Positions 36,382 to 46,806 are shown, counted from the stretch's first letter. The stretch is 64,000 bases of DNA from an uncultured Gammaproteobacteria bacterium (GCA_913060975.1 CAJXVC010000006.1:124001-188000), one strand, 5' to 3'. Notes: a model not told the origin generated them from the sequence alone. A program made the numbers and translations.

Positions 36382-36862
36382 TCCTCAGCGTCTGCTTTGC
36401 CAATCCTCGCTCTGTTACATAAAAATACTATTGCCACGCGTCAAACCAGGGCAGCAAGTCAGTGGCGAGTGCGCTTTGTGACAAAAAAGTCTTTTTCCCG
36501 TCATTAATATTTAAAGTAATTGAGCCAGCTTGGCCGGCGAAGTGCATGTCTAATACGCACATGGGATTTCCGGTGTTGTATTCAGGCTCTGATGTTTTCT
36601 GCAGCCTAACTTGGCATTGTTTTCGACAGCTTGGTATTAATCTGTGCCTGCGCATTGTCTTTAGTGAATTATCGGGCTAGGATTCAATCAACTCTGTTAA
36701 AGCTTTGCGCAATAGTGGCCGACGCTATTAAGAGAGAATGTTAAGAAAAGCTGCTATTAGGCGGCGCTAAAATTCACCAGCAATTAGGGAGGAGCTCAGT
36801 TCTGGCTACGGCCACCCAAACAGACTTACTACAATTTAACTTTCGATTCATAAGGGGTTCCT
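36382..36862. other. Intergenic region upstream of phoH
   Basis: 480 bp without a supported gene. A purine-rich AGGGAGGAG at about 36787-36795 precedes no ATG. AAGGGG at 36852-36857 is the phoH ribosome binding site. Confidence 0.45.
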
Positions 36863-38284
36863 TTGACTATGAGCGAAGTGAAACTTGTCAAGAATTCAAT
36901 TGGCAGCGATACCTCCTCAAATCCAATTTTCTATGTACTCGATACTAATGTCTTAATTCACGATCCAACCTCGATACTCAATTTTGACGAACACCACGTA
37001 GTAATCCCCATCACGGTTCTCGAAGAACTCGACTCTCTCAAAAGCGGCCGTCAGGCCATCGCCGCAGATTGCCGGCAAGCAATACGCGAACTCGACAAAC
37101 AACTCGGACGTGCCAGTCCAACCGATGTAGAAGATGGTGTTCCCATTCAGCGTGTGGACACCGGCAAGAACCTGGGCCACCTTTCCGTACTCATGACGGA
37201 AACCCCTGAAAATCTGGTCATGCTTCCCACCCACCTGAATGACAACAAAATTCTCAATGACACAGGTTTCCTGAAGCAACGCTTCCCGGATCGTCGCGTG
37301 GTGTTGGTGACCAAGGATATTAACGTCAGGCTCAAGGCTCGTGGCTGCGGCATTGAATCCCAGGATTACCACAGCGATCAGTTGCTCAGTGATATCGAGC
37401 ATCTAAATACCGGCTACATGGAATTCACTGGCTCCTTCTGGGACCGCGTGGACAACGTGGAGACCACGCAGGATGAAGGCAGAACACTGCATGAAGTCGC
37501 CGCGGAGATTTTTGAGCAAGATGTCTATCCCAATCAGTTTGTCGTGGATGAGAAGGATTTTCTTGCCCGTATCGTCGCGGTCGACAATGGTCTGGTAACG
37601 CTGCTGCATTTGAACCGATCAACCCTGATGGATGCCGAAGTGTGGGGCTTGAAGCCACGCGATGTCTATCAGGCGATGGCGCTGAATCTGCTGATGGACC
37701 CGGAAGTACATCTGGTGAATCTCACGGGCTCGGCCGGTTCAGGCAAGACGATATTGGCATTGGCTGCAGCAATTGAGCAGACGGTGCCGAATAAACTCTA
37801 CCGCCGCATCATTGTCACCCGCAGTACGCAGGGGCTGGATGAGGATATCGGTTTTCTTCCGGGTACTGAGGAAGAAAAAATGGAGCCCTGGTTAGGTGCT
37901 ATTACCGATAATCTCGAAGCCTTGCATTGGGAAGACGAAAACTGCGGTAGCAGCGTTGAGTATGTGCTGAACAAAGTGCCGCTCATGTTCAAGTCACTGA
38001 ACTATATACGCGGGCGTTCGTTTCAGAGCAGCCTGATTATCATAGATGAATCACAGAACCTGACGCCGCACCAGATCAAGACAATCGTCACGCGCGCGGG
38101 TAATGGCTCGAAAGTGATTTGTCTGGGCAACCTGGCACAGATTGATACGCCGTATCTGACGCCAATCAGTTCCGGGCTGACTTATCTGACAGAGCGCTTC
38201 AAGGGTTTCGACCAGGGTGGGAATATTCTCTTGCAAGGGGTGCCGCGGTCTGTACTGGCGGCCTTTGCAGAAGAAAACCTGTAA
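36863..38284 (+). CDS. PhoH family protein with N-terminal PIN domain
   Basis: About 473 aa. Residues 20-160 form a PIN-type RNase domain (FYVLDTNVLIHD, with acidic residues Asp and later EELDSL). The C-terminal P-loop ATPase has NLTGSAGSGKTILALAAA and SLIIIDESQNLTP (Walker B), as in PhoH. PIN-PhoH fusions are considered RNA-unwinding nucleases. The start is TTG at 36863 or ATG at 36869; the AAGGGG site fits either. Not adjacent to other Pho regulon genes; no Pho box was seen here. Confidence 0.93.
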   Translation: MTMSEVKLVKNSIGSDTSSNPIFYVLDTNVLIHDPTSILNFDEHHVVIPITVLEELDSLKSGRQAIAADCRQAIRELDKQLGRASPTDVEDGVPIQRVDTGKNLGHLSVLMTETPENLVMLPTHLNDNKILNDTGFLKQRFPDRRVVLVTKDINVRLKARGCGIESQDYHSDQLLSDIEHLNTGYMEFTGSFWDRVDNVETTQDEGRTLHEVAAEIFEQDVYPNQFVVDEKDFLARIVAVDNGLVTLLHLNRSTLMDAEVWGLKPRDVYQAMALNLLMDPEVHLVNLTGSAGSGKTILALAAAIEQTVPNKLYRRIIVTRSTQGLDEDIGFLPGTEEEKMEPWLGAITDNLEALHWEDENCGSSVEYVLNKVPLMFKSLNYIRGRSFQSSLIIIDESQNLTPHQIKTIVTRAGNGSKVICLGNLAQIDTPYLTPISSGLTYLTERFKGFDQGGNILLQGVPRSVLAAFAEENL

Positions 38285-38329
38285 GTGCGTACCGGCAGGG
38301 TGGAATCCTGCCGGCAATACAATCAACTA

Positions 38330-38366
38330 GCCGTTGTTCGGGTCGCAAGACCCGGGCAGCAACGGC
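38330..38366. terminator. Hairpin between convergent phoH and cysE
   Basis: GCCGTTG...GGGTC pairs with GACCC...CAACGGC around GCAA. A second stem (CCGGCAGG/CCTGCCGG, 38292-38314) lies just before. Neither has a long T run, so the efficiency as terminators is uncertain. Confidence 0.5.
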
Positions 38367-38389
38367 GAGCTACATTATTGCGCTGACGT

Positions 38390-39184
38390 TTAACTCGCTT
38401 CATCATCGTCAAACACATTCTGATTCATGGTTTGCGACGGGGTTTCATCGGTACAAGCCTTGCCAACACTGCGAGCAGGTACGCCTACCACTGTGGTATG
38501 CGGCTCGACATCTTTAAGTACGACACTACCAGCACCAATCTTCGCTCCTTCTCCGATAGTGATATTACCCAGCACTTTGGCGCCAGCGGCGATGAGCACA
38601 CCTGATTTGATTTTCGGGTGGCGATCGCCTTGTTCGTTGCCAGTACCGCCCAGTGTGACCTGTTGCAGGATCGACACATTGTCATCAATAACCGTGGTCT
38701 CGCCAATGACAATGCCGGTGGCGTGGTCAAACATAATGCCTTTGCCCATTACGCAGGCAGGATGTATGTCGACGCCAAAGACTTCAGAATTACGGCTTTG
38801 AATAAACTGGGCAAGGTCACGGCGGCCATTTTTCCATAGGAAGTGGGCCAGACGGTGCACCTGAATGGATTGAAAGCCTTTCAAATAGAGAATGACAGGC
38901 AGATAGGTATTCGTGGCAGCATCGCGTTCGTAGACCGCTTTGAGATCCAGGATAGCCTCTTCAATCAGTGTCGGGGAACCCGCAAATGCCTGCTCGAATA
39001 GCTCACGTACAGTAACAGCCGGCATGACATCGTCGGTCAGCTTGTACGCCAGAATGAAACTCAGAGCCCCTTCGAGACTGTCGTGATTCAGGACACAGGC
39101 ATACACATAGCTGGCGAGGAGAGGCTCCTGCTTAATAACTTCCTGGGCTTCGGTGCGCAGTGTTTGCCAGAGTTCGTTGGTCAT
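38390..39184 (-). CDS. cysE: Serine O-acetyltransferase
   Basis: Forms O-acetylserine for cysteine synthesis. 264 aa: an N-terminal helical domain (LWQTLRTEAQEVIKQEPLLA) then left-handed beta-helix hexapeptide repeats (KGIMFDHATGIVIGETTVID; SVVLKDVEPHTTVVGVPAR). The His in FDHATG is the expected catalytic base. C-terminal tail is polar and rich in Asp/Glu. Confidence 0.95.
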   Translation of the reverse strand: MTNELWQTLRTEAQEVIKQEPLLASYVYACVLNHDSLEGALSFILAYKLTDDVMPAVTVRELFEQAFAGSPTLIEEAILDLKAVYERDAATNTYLPVILYLKGFQSIQVHRLAHFLWKNGRRDLAQFIQSRNSEVFGVDIHPACVMGKGIMFDHATGIVIGETTVIDDNVSILQQVTLGGTGNEQGDRHPKIKSGVLIAAGAKVLGNITIGEGAKIGAGSVVLKDVEPHTTVVGVPARSVGKACTDETPSQTMNQNVFDDDEAS

Positions 39185-39339
39185 AGGGTGTCCCTTTTGC
39201 GGTCCGTCAATGAAAGGCAGGGCCGATTATAAGTGGTCAAGTGCTGGTTACAAGCATAGGACCGGTTGCGTGGGGAAGTCTTTCGCTGGATTAACGATAA
39301 AACGGCGGCCGGTGGCCGGGCAGGGAGCTAGAAAGAGAG

Positions 39340-40161
39340 CTAAAGAGAGGCTTTGGAATCCTCAATAGCCCTCTCCATATGGTCTGCGCTGATGGTCAGA
39401 TCGCCCTTGCCAAAGGCAGCCATCATCGCTTTGTTACATAGAATGTTGATAATTCGCGGTATGCCATTGCTGGCTTTGTGGGCCAGTTCAATCGCTTTTT
39501 TCTCGAACAATTGCGACCCGCTGTAACCAGCCCGCTGTAGACGATGTTGAATGTACGCCTCAGTACCATCACAGGTCAGTGCGGGCAAAGTGTAGGTATA
39601 GTTTATTTCGTCTCGCAAGTTGTGCAAAGTCGAGCTTTGCAGGAGCTCATCCAATTCCTGCTGGCCGAACAATATTACGTGGGCCGGTTTGCCGTTACTG
39701 GTATCTATCTGGGTAAGTAAATGGACGGCCTTCAGTGTCTCTTCCGGCATCGCTTGTGCTTCATCTATAAACAGCACAAAGCGCTTGCCACTGCTACTCA
39801 ATTGAATCAGTCGTTCGGATATTAATTTCAACAATTCATAGTATTTGAGATCAGGGTTGTGCTCGATGCGTAGCTCTTCAGCGAGTGTGTGCATGATGCC
39901 TTCTTCGCTCAGTATGGGATGGGGGATAAAGGCGGTGACGAATTTATCCCGGTGAGCATCAAGCGCATTGAGTACTTTCCGGCACAGCATGGTTTTGCCG
40001 GTACCAACCTCGCCAGTAATTTTAACAAGCGTGCTGCGTTCCCTCAGTGCCGTGAGAATCACGGAAAAGGCTTCCTGATGACTCGTCATTTTGAGAAAGA
40101 ATCTCGTATTCGGAGTCAGTGAGAACGGATGCTGTGCTAATCCAAATTGTTTAAGGTACAT
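39340..40161 (-). CDS. AAA ATPase of the ExeA/MshM type
   Basis: 273 aa. Starts MYLKQFGLAQHPFSLTPNTRF as in ExeA/MshM. Walker A is GEVGTGKTMLC, Walker B is FVLFIDEAQAMPE, with sensor motif HVILFGQQEL. Relatives supply energy for type II secretion or MSHA pilus assembly, but no pil, msh or gsp gene is in this window, so it is an orphan. Possibly acts with the kinase gene downstream. Confidence 0.82.
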   Translation of the reverse strand: MYLKQFGLAQHPFSLTPNTRFFLKMTSHQEAFSVILTALRERSTLVKITGEVGTGKTMLCRKVLNALDAHRDKFVTAFIPHPILSEEGIMHTLAEELRIEHNPDLKYYELLKLISERLIQLSSSGKRFVLFIDEAQAMPEETLKAVHLLTQIDTSNGKPAHVILFGQQELDELLQSSTLHNLRDEINYTYTLPALTCDGTEAYIQHRLQRAGYSGSQLFEKKAIELAHKASNGIPRIINILCNKAMMAAFGKGDLTISADHMERAIEDSKASL

Positions 40162-40232
40162 GCTTTTTTGTGGGCTGATTTGGGTATTTTCATGCCTGAT
40201 GCCGTAAGAGCAAACAGGAATTGATACCTTGC

Positions 40233-43200
40233 TCAGCTAATAGCTGCCTTTTTGAGAATAGTTTTGGTTTTTTCCAGCTCGGTTTCCAATGAACGTCGTG
40301 TCTCTGGCTCAATTGAAGGGTTGGACAATACAAAGTAAGCGGTACGAACTACCTCGCGCCAACGCGGTATCTTCGGTAGTTGCTCGATACGCAGGTAGCG
40401 ATCAAAGGTCCGTGTGCGCAGACGACCATCATCGATGCTAACCGCCCAAATATTGCTTTCCTCGGCCAATTCGATTTTCGATTTTTGCGTTGTGACTTCC
40501 CAGGTGTGCAAAGCTGATCGCATCAAGGTCACCAATTGCTGTCGATACTCGCTTTCGCTACTGACGCTAGGCAATGTGTCATCAATAAATTCGACAAGAT
40601 CTTCGATGCCTGCGAGCCGGTCGAGCAAGCCAGGATAGTCAGCTAATTCGCCAGGTGTCATTACATTCAGACGCGTGCCGATGCGGCGAATATTCTGTTG
40701 TGCCTGACCCAGAAAGCTTACCAATTCCACCGTATCCTGCGCGACTTTTCCTGCAGTGGCCTTGGTCAAAGGCTCAGTATCCTCAAGGAATAACACACCT
40801 GTTCCTTCGTCGCTACCGAACAGATTGAGTTTGGCTTTGAAGGGGATGCGCTTGGCCGAGGGCTTGTCGCCATTCTTAAAGGGGTAGACCACCTCGATAT
40901 TCAAGCTCAGGGAGACAGAGTCGCCTTCGTCGGCGTCCTCCTGGCTAATATTCTCGCCTTCTTCCCAGCGTTGCAGTATCTCGCGAACTTCCTGGTTGAT
41001 TGGTGCATCAGACAATACTGATTGCAGGTCACAATTCACGACACTGGCGCGTTCGGTGCCGAGCAGATCTGCAGCGCGTTGATTGATACTGAATATTTTG
41101 CCGGGTAGTTCAAAGGCAATAAAGCCAGCCTGAATTGTTTCCAGTACCTGCTGCAGGCGCAACCGTGAACTGCGTAACTCGCGGTCAGCCTCAGCATAAG
41201 ACTCGATCTGGGTACGCAGCTTGACGTTGTCTTCATTAACCTGATGCAGCATGCTCAGGCGAAGTTGGTTTTCGACCCGCGAGCGCAGCTCTTCATTGTG
41301 GAAGGGCTTGGCCAGGTAATCATTGGCGCCGGTCTGGAAGCCCTGCGCGAGGTCTTCGAGATGGTTCTTCGCAGTCACGAGGATAATAGGCAACTGGATC
41401 TGGTTGTATTTCTGACGCAGCTTTTGGCAAACATCATAGCCATTGAGGCCCGGCATCATCAGGTCGAGTAGCACCAGGTCGGGCTTGTTTTCGTCGATCT
41501 CAGTCAAGGCATCAAGACCGTTAGAGCACTTGATGATATTGTAATCTTCCAGCTGCTGGCCCATCACTACACGATTGATTTCATCATCGTCGACAATAAG
41601 AATGGTAGTTTCCTGATTGCTGCGTAATTTCGGAAAATCTTCAAGTTTATTGGCATCGACGAGGAAGTCAGCCCGGCGAATCATCTGCTTGTGAATGCCG
41701 GGTGACTTGATGGCGCGGGTTTGGTCCAGAGACACGCGCAAGTCGAAACTGAATGTGGAACCCAGATCCAGCTCACTCTCAATGCGCATTTTACTGCGAT
41801 GCATCTCGACCATGCGCTTGGCCAGTGGCAAACCGAGGCCAATGCCGCTGGCATTCATCTGCTGTGATGGCAGTTTCTCAAAGGTCTTGAAGATCGTGTC
41901 GTGGTCAGTTTTATGAATACCAATGCCCGTGTCTTTGACTTTGACAGTCACGTTGTAGTCGGAAGTAAGATCGGCAGAAATCACGACCTCACCTGAATAC
42001 GTAAACTTGATGGCATTGGATGTCAGGTTCACCAGAATTTGTTGTAGACGATCTTCGTCACCGGCAACCATTGGCAGGTCCGGGTCTACCTCGGCGCGGA
42101 GCTCAAGTCGCTTATCGCCCACCAGAGGTTTGCAAATGGCTATTACCAGCGTGATGACGCTATTGAGATCCACGGGCTTGAACTTCACATACGTGGCATC
42201 GTCCTTGGCGCTGGAGAAATCCAGCAGGTCATTCACCAGCTTGGTGAGGCGGTCACCGCTGGCGCGAATCAGTTCAAGATTCTTGGTAATCAAGGCTGTG
42301 TCTTGTTTGTCGTGGTCAAACTCGTTGAGAGCAATTTCAGCCAGACCGTTAATACCATACAGTGGCGTGCGTAACTCGTGGGAAACATTGGCCAGCAAGT
42401 CGTCCTTGATTTGCTCGGAGCGCACGAGATTACTAATCGCCATATGTTGCGCGTCTTCTTTTTCCTGCTTTATCTGGTTGTAGCGGAACGCAAGACTGAA
42501 TGACATAAAGACAGCTTGCAGGATTAGCGCGACATCATAAGCGTTGCGCGTAAATGCAGTGTTGGGGAATGCCGGCCAGACCTGCACCAATAGCAGGATG
42601 ATGACGCCGAACAGAAATGTTCCCATGCCTACCAGGTGAACTGCAGCGGTGACGTCGCCGCGGCGCATGGCATCCATGTTGGTGTAAAAGGCTAGCGGTA
42701 TGGTGGCAACGGTAAACAGGATGAATACGAATTGCGATATTTTCTCGCTGGGCAGGAAGGACAGCACGAAGACCAACCCGAAACCGCCCAGACAGATAAG
42801 CACAGCCCGGTCCAGCTTGAGATTGTGTTCCCAGATACGCAGCAAGGCGCGTTGAAATAGCAGTGCGGTAATGGCCATGAGCGGATAGATAAGGCGCTCG
42901 GCAATATCGACAATAAGCGAACTCGAGTGAATCTGTTCCAGCAGATAACGCAAGTGCTTGGAATCCAGCACAATAAAACAGGCCTGTGTGACGATCATCA
43001 GTACGTAATAGATATAGCTGGATTCCCGTATCGACACGAACAGAAACAGGTTGTAGATAGCCATCGCCAGCAAGATGCCATACTGCAAGCCGAGCAGGGT
43101 GTTGGAGACCACAGTCTGGCTTTGAAATTCGCCATCATCCCAGAGTGTTATGGGCAGACGTAATGGCCGGGCGCTGGATACGCGCATATAAAATTGATTG

Positions 43201-43679
43201 CCAGAGTCGGCTTCCATGGCCAATGACAAACCGCGTGCCAAAGTCTTGATCTCAGCGTCACTGGTCAGCGACCCCATGGTGTACATAGTGACCACAGAGC
43301 CGTTGCTGTCGACCTCGAACAACTGCAACCCGTCGCGGACGATACCGCCAACAATCTTGGGGGGGCCAAATTCCAGAACCTTGCGGGAGTCAGCAGCTGC
43401 CGACCAGTCGAAGGAGAAACGAATCCAATAAACTGAGCTGGTCAAGCCGAAATTAATGATGTCATTGCGATTGGCGATGAAATTCACGGCAAAACCGGGG
43501 TCGGTGACATCATCGATAGTGAGCATCTGGGAGGTGTCTTCGTAGTACTCGGCAAACGCCGCCACCGCCTGACGCTCTGCATCAGGATCAACTTGCAGCG
43601 GCTGGCTCAGTGCCATGGGTGTCCACAGCAAGCACGCGAAAGCGAGCAGTAGTAAATTAGACGAGGTTGATAATTTCAC
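40233..43679 (-). CDS. Hybrid sensor histidine kinase with 7TMR-DISM sensor
   Basis: 1148 aa in this order: signal peptide; periplasmic 7TMR-DISMED2-type domain (about 30-185); seven transmembrane helices (about 195-400); HisKA with SHELRTPL (His434); HATPase (NLTSNAIKFTY, GIGLGL near 612-617); receiver domain (Asp739 in LVLLDLMMPG); coiled coil; PAS-like domain (about 840-900, QAGFIAFELPGKIFSINQRA) and a C-terminal domain of unknown type. The PAS after the receiver is unusual. Start is GTG. No partner response regulator is adjacent. The ligand is unknown. Confidence 0.88.
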   Translation of the reverse strand: MKLSTSSNLLLLAFACLLWTPMALSQPLQVDPDAERQAVAAFAEYYEDTSQMLTIDDVTDPGFAVNFIANRNDIINFGLTSSVYWIRFSFDWSAAADSRKVLEFGPPKIVGGIVRDGLQLFEVDSNGSVVTMYTMGSLTSDAEIKTLARGLSLAMEADSGNQFYMRVSSARPLRLPITLWDDGEFQSQTVVSNTLLGLQYGILLAMAIYNLFLFVSIRESSYIYYVLMIVTQACFIVLDSKHLRYLLEQIHSSSLIVDIAERLIYPLMAITALLFQRALLRIWEHNLKLDRAVLICLGGFGLVFVLSFLPSEKISQFVFILFTVATIPLAFYTNMDAMRRGDVTAAVHLVGMGTFLFGVIILLLVQVWPAFPNTAFTRNAYDVALILQAVFMSFSLAFRYNQIKQEKEDAQHMAISNLVRSEQIKDDLLANVSHELRTPLYGINGLAEIALNEFDHDKQDTALITKNLELIRASGDRLTKLVNDLLDFSSAKDDATYVKFKPVDLNSVITLVIAICKPLVGDKRLELRAEVDPDLPMVAGDEDRLQQILVNLTSNAIKFTYSGEVVISADLTSDYNVTVKVKDTGIGIHKTDHDTIFKTFEKLPSQQMNASGIGLGLPLAKRMVEMHRSKMRIESELDLGSTFSFDLRVSLDQTRAIKSPGIHKQMIRRADFLVDANKLEDFPKLRSNQETTILIVDDDEINRVVMGQQLEDYNIIKCSNGLDALTEIDENKPDLVLLDLMMPGLNGYDVCQKLRQKYNQIQLPIILVTAKNHLEDLAQGFQTGANDYLAKPFHNEELRSRVENQLRLSMLHQVNEDNVKLRTQIESYAEADRELRSSRLRLQQVLETIQAGFIAFELPGKIFSINQRAADLLGTERASVVNCDLQSVLSDAPINQEVREILQRWEEGENISQEDADEGDSVSLSLNIEVVYPFKNGDKPSAKRIPFKAKLNLFGSDEGTGVLFLEDTEPLTKATAGKVAQDTVELVSFLGQAQQNIRRIGTRLNVMTPGELADYPGLLDRLAGIEDLVEFIDDTLPSVSSESEYRQQLVTLMRSALHTWEVTTQKSKIELAEESNIWAVSIDDGRLRTRTFDRYLRIEQLPKIPRWREVVRTAYFVLSNPSIEPETRRSLETELEKTKTILKKAAIS

Positions 43680-43942
43680 GATGCGTTTTTGCTTGCAGCT
43701 TTTGGGACTCGGGAATGGCCAGGTGGCGGAAAAATCTGCTATCGCTGAATTCTAGCCTGTCACTACTGCCATCACAATTGCCGAAGCTCAAATTACCCTC
43801 TATAAATGTGTTTTCTATCAGATGCTTGCCGTATTTTCTTCAACCGATACGTTGGCCAACACTGTATATTCGCAGCAAATGCGATTACCATCTTGTGTAT
43901 ATCGACTGACTTTGCGCTGCCTCGACTTTTCCGGGAGTAAAA

Positions 43943-44851
43943 TTGCTTAATAAACTCACACTGTTTGCCGTATTCTCCGCGCTCTGGCCAGGAGTCAACG
44001 CACAGGAGCGTGATCAGTTTCAATACTGGCTGGAGATGGCCGCTGCGGACCAGTCCTATGCCGATCGCTCGCTGGAAGTGGGGCGCAACAGGGCCTTTTT
44101 GGAGTTCCTGGGCGCCGGCTCAGTGGTGTTTCGCGACGGCCCCGTCGATGCGCTGGCATTGTATTCCTCGCCAGATTTCGAAGGCCGGGATTTAAGCTGG
44201 GAATCTCACTACATCGATGTGTCGCGTGATGGCGATCTGGGTCTGACGGCGGGGCCCTATGCGTTGATCGACCCTTCCGGTGATGAAGGGCAGTATACCT
44301 TTGGTCATCTGATATCAATCTGGGTCAAACACGGCGACAGCTGGGATTTAATGGCCGACATGGGTCCCGCCATTCCGGGTTTTCTCAGTATGGAAGTGGA
44401 GCCCAATTTTGAAGACACCCGGCCCGTATTGGAAGAAACCGCGCATCCGGTCATGGTATCGAGCAACACGATGCAAGGACTGATCGACGCCGATGACTTG
44501 TTCGGTCGCAGTGTGAACTTTCGTGGCGGACAACGCGCACTGCTGCGTTACGGTATGGAAAATTCCAGAGTCTATTTGCCAGGCATGGCACCTGCGGTCG
44601 GTGTGGATGCGGCTAGTTCAGTCTATGGTGCATTTTTAGACAATCAGCTGTCTACGACCAACCCCATCAGCAACAACTACATGGGTGGTTATCTCTCGTC
44701 ATCGAAAGAAATGGGCTATACCTATGGCACCATGACAGCCAATACAGACGAGGCCAGCTCAGGCTTCCGCACCAATTATCTGCGACTGTGGCGATACACC
44801 ATTGATAACGAGTGGCGTATTGCAGTCGAAGTACTTAATCCTATCGAGTAA
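43943..44851 (+). CDS. Secreted DUF4440/SnoaL (NTF2)-like protein
   Basis: 302 aa with a TTG start (GGGAG site) and signal peptide (KLTLFAVFSALWPGVNA). Residues 30-150 have the NTF2-like pattern (AFLEFLGAGSVVFRDGPVDA, then LGLTAGPYALIDPSG). A C-terminal domain repeats similar motifs (RSVNFRGGQRALLRYG; TYGTMTANTDEASSGFRTNY). No catalytic residues can be identified. Role unknown. Confidence 0.72.
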   Translation: MLNKLTLFAVFSALWPGVNAQERDQFQYWLEMAAADQSYADRSLEVGRNRAFLEFLGAGSVVFRDGPVDALALYSSPDFEGRDLSWESHYIDVSRDGDLGLTAGPYALIDPSGDEGQYTFGHLISIWVKHGDSWDLMADMGPAIPGFLSMEVEPNFEDTRPVLEETAHPVMVSSNTMQGLIDADDLFGRSVNFRGGQRALLRYGMENSRVYLPGMAPAVGVDAASSVYGAFLDNQLSTTNPISNNYMGGYLSSSKEMGYTYGTMTANTDEASSGFRTNYLRLWRYTIDNEWRIAVEVLNPIE

Positions 44852-44865
44852 CCTGCCGGCCACAT

Positions 44866-46794
44866 TCAGTTGGCAATGCTAATAGTCCGTACTGGCAAGC
44901 GATAGACAGCTCCCTGATTATTACGCACGACTATAGTCATGTCATAACTGCCATTGCTGTATTGACGACTGTCCAGTTCGGTATGGAAACCCAGGTTTGG
45001 CGCATTTGGGTCCGCTTGTGCCGATTCTGCATTAACAACATCAGGACGTGGGTTGCCATACTCTGTTTCCTGCACGAGCTCACCATCGAGTAGGACGCTC
45101 ACTGATGCGACGCCAACTTCTTCGCTAATCGCCCAGCCGGCAATTACAAATTGCCCGCTTACTTCGGCATGCTCTGCCGGCAGATCCAGCCAGGCCCGCA
45201 TTGGCCGGGGGCAGGGGCTGGCAGGAGCTTCTCGGGGTGGATTGTCCAAGCCTTGAAATTGATAAAAGCTGAAGGTTTTGTCACCGGCAAACAGGTTGAG
45301 AGTATCCAGGGCAATGATGTGTTGGGCACGATGACAAAGCCTGTCGATGATCTCGGCTTTTTCGCCCACCGTGATTGTGCTGTCCTCGCTAATAAACAGA
45401 CCATTACTAATGTCATTGGCCGGCAAAGCGCTGCCATCCTTGCCCCACAAGCGTAGTTGCGTAATACGGCCATCACGCACTGCTTTATCCTGATCCAGTG
45501 TGTAGGCATGGCTGGTCAGGCCAGCGAATTCCAATTGTGCGGCAGTGTAATAGTTGTCTGTAATGATGACCGGGTCATTTGCGGCGAAGGAAGACGCCAA
45601 CAGGTTCTCAGTATGCCGTGTAAACTGCTGCCAGCCCGCCATCTTGTTGGATAGCACGCCGGTACCGATGAGCGTTTGTAAAGGCTGCTGAAAAGCCTGG
45701 CTACCCACGCCAAGGAGCGCCAGCAGGGTGCCGATAAAACCGATACAAGGGATGGCAAAGATGATGCGATCGGCAATTGTCTTGGTCCAGCGCTCGGCAA
45801 ACCACTGCCACAGACTGCGCAGTGCTTCAGGTAGATAGACCAGCAAGGGGAAATAGCCGGACAACGGCCAGTGAATACTGGTGCTGTCGGCATCGCTCCA
45901 TGGTGCCAGCACCAGATAGACACTGATATTGACCAATGCGAAGGCCAGCAGCAAAGCCGGACCGCGTTCGCCATTACGGGTCCGACGCCACAGTTGCCAG
46001 GCGGTAAAAACCAGTGCGGCGTAGAGTGGTGGTGTGACGAGGCCAGCTTGCTTGAACACATGGAGCAGACCAGCGGGCTGGAATTGCCAGGGGTGGCGTT
46101 CGACCAGATAGAAACTGGCACTGCTCAATTGATTGCTCAGATTGAACCACAGCACCGGTATCAGGCCGATACTGGCAATGCCTATGGCGACCCAGAATCT
46201 CGGATTTCGCCACTGTTCACGTGCGCCGGGAAAGCAGATCAGGAACAGTATGGCGGCAGCGGGGTAGAGCAGGAAACGGTAATGGGTACTCAGGCCCAGC
46301 GCAGTGACGACACCGGTTGCCAGCCAGAAGCGCCAATGATTGCGACGCAGCGCGCGTTCGAAACTGCCAATAGCCAGTAGCCCGAAGACGATAAGAGGGA
46401 CATCGGGCACGGCAAGCAGGCCCAGAAAACCGCCCAGTGGCAAACACAAGGCCAGTCCGGCAGATTCCAGCGCCATGCGATGATTAGTAAGTGGTCGGGC
46501 GAGCCAGTAGACAAGTACAGGAATACAACTGCCTAGCAAGAGGAAAGGCAGGCGAACGAAAAATGCTTCACCGGGTAACAGACTGCTGACGGCCCCGGCG
46601 AGCAGCGCAGTCATAAATGGCAGATCACTGTAAGCCAGAGCAGGGTGGTTGGACGCCAGCCAGTAGAAGATCTCATCACTGTACAGATCAAGCGCCGCGG
46701 CCAGCGAGAATTTCAGTAGTAAGACCAGCAAGAAGGCCAGCCCGATCCACTTCAACGCAGGAGCAGTGGATTCCTGATTAAAGTGTTCGTGCAA
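44866..46794 (-). CDS. Membrane glycosyltransferase (GT39/GT83-like) with C-terminal Ig-like domain
   Basis: 642 aa. Residues 10-330 contain about nine to eleven transmembrane helices. SDEIFYWLASNHPALAYSDL near residues 39-58 is the first-loop acidic motif of ArnT/PMT-like transferases, which use polyprenyl-phosphate sugars. The region after about 500 has an immunoglobulin-like periplasmic domain (VIAGWAISEEVGVASVSVLL). TTG start with a GGAG site. It lies 12 nt after feoB; co-transcription is possible but likely accidental. Confidence 0.75.
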   Translation of the reverse strand: MHEHFNQESTAPALKWIGLAFLLVLLLKFSLAAALDLYSDEIFYWLASNHPALAYSDLPFMTALLAGAVSSLLPGEAFFVRLPFLLLGSCIPVLVYWLARPLTNHRMALESAGLALCLPLGGFLGLLAVPDVPLIVFGLLAIGSFERALRRNHWRFWLATGVVTALGLSTHYRFLLYPAAAILFLICFPGAREQWRNPRFWVAIGIASIGLIPVLWFNLSNQLSSASFYLVERHPWQFQPAGLLHVFKQAGLVTPPLYAALVFTAWQLWRRTRNGERGPALLLAFALVNISVYLVLAPWSDADSTSIHWPLSGYFPLLVYLPEALRSLWQWFAERWTKTIADRIIFAIPCIGFIGTLLALLGVGSQAFQQPLQTLIGTGVLSNKMAGWQQFTRHTENLLASSFAANDPVIITDNYYTAAQLEFAGLTSHAYTLDQDKAVRDGRITQLRLWGKDGSALPANDISNGLFISEDSTITVGEKAEIIDRLCHRAQHIIALDTLNLFAGDKTFSFYQFQGLDNPPREAPASPCPRPMRAWLDLPAEHAEVSGQFVIAGWAISEEVGVASVSVLLDGELVQETEYGNPRPDVVNAESAQADPNAPNLGFHTELDSRQYSNGSYDMTIVVRNNQGAVYRLPVRTISIAN

Positions 46795-46806
46795 GTTGTA
46801 CTCCGC

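Noticed and set aside
36863..38284. phoH as member of the Pho regulon
   Set aside because: No Pho-box-like half-sites with 11-bp period were seen upstream; the name alone is not evidence.
44866..46806. Functional link between the glycosyltransferase and feoB because of 12-nt spacing
   Set aside because: No biological connection is known; close spacing alone is weak.
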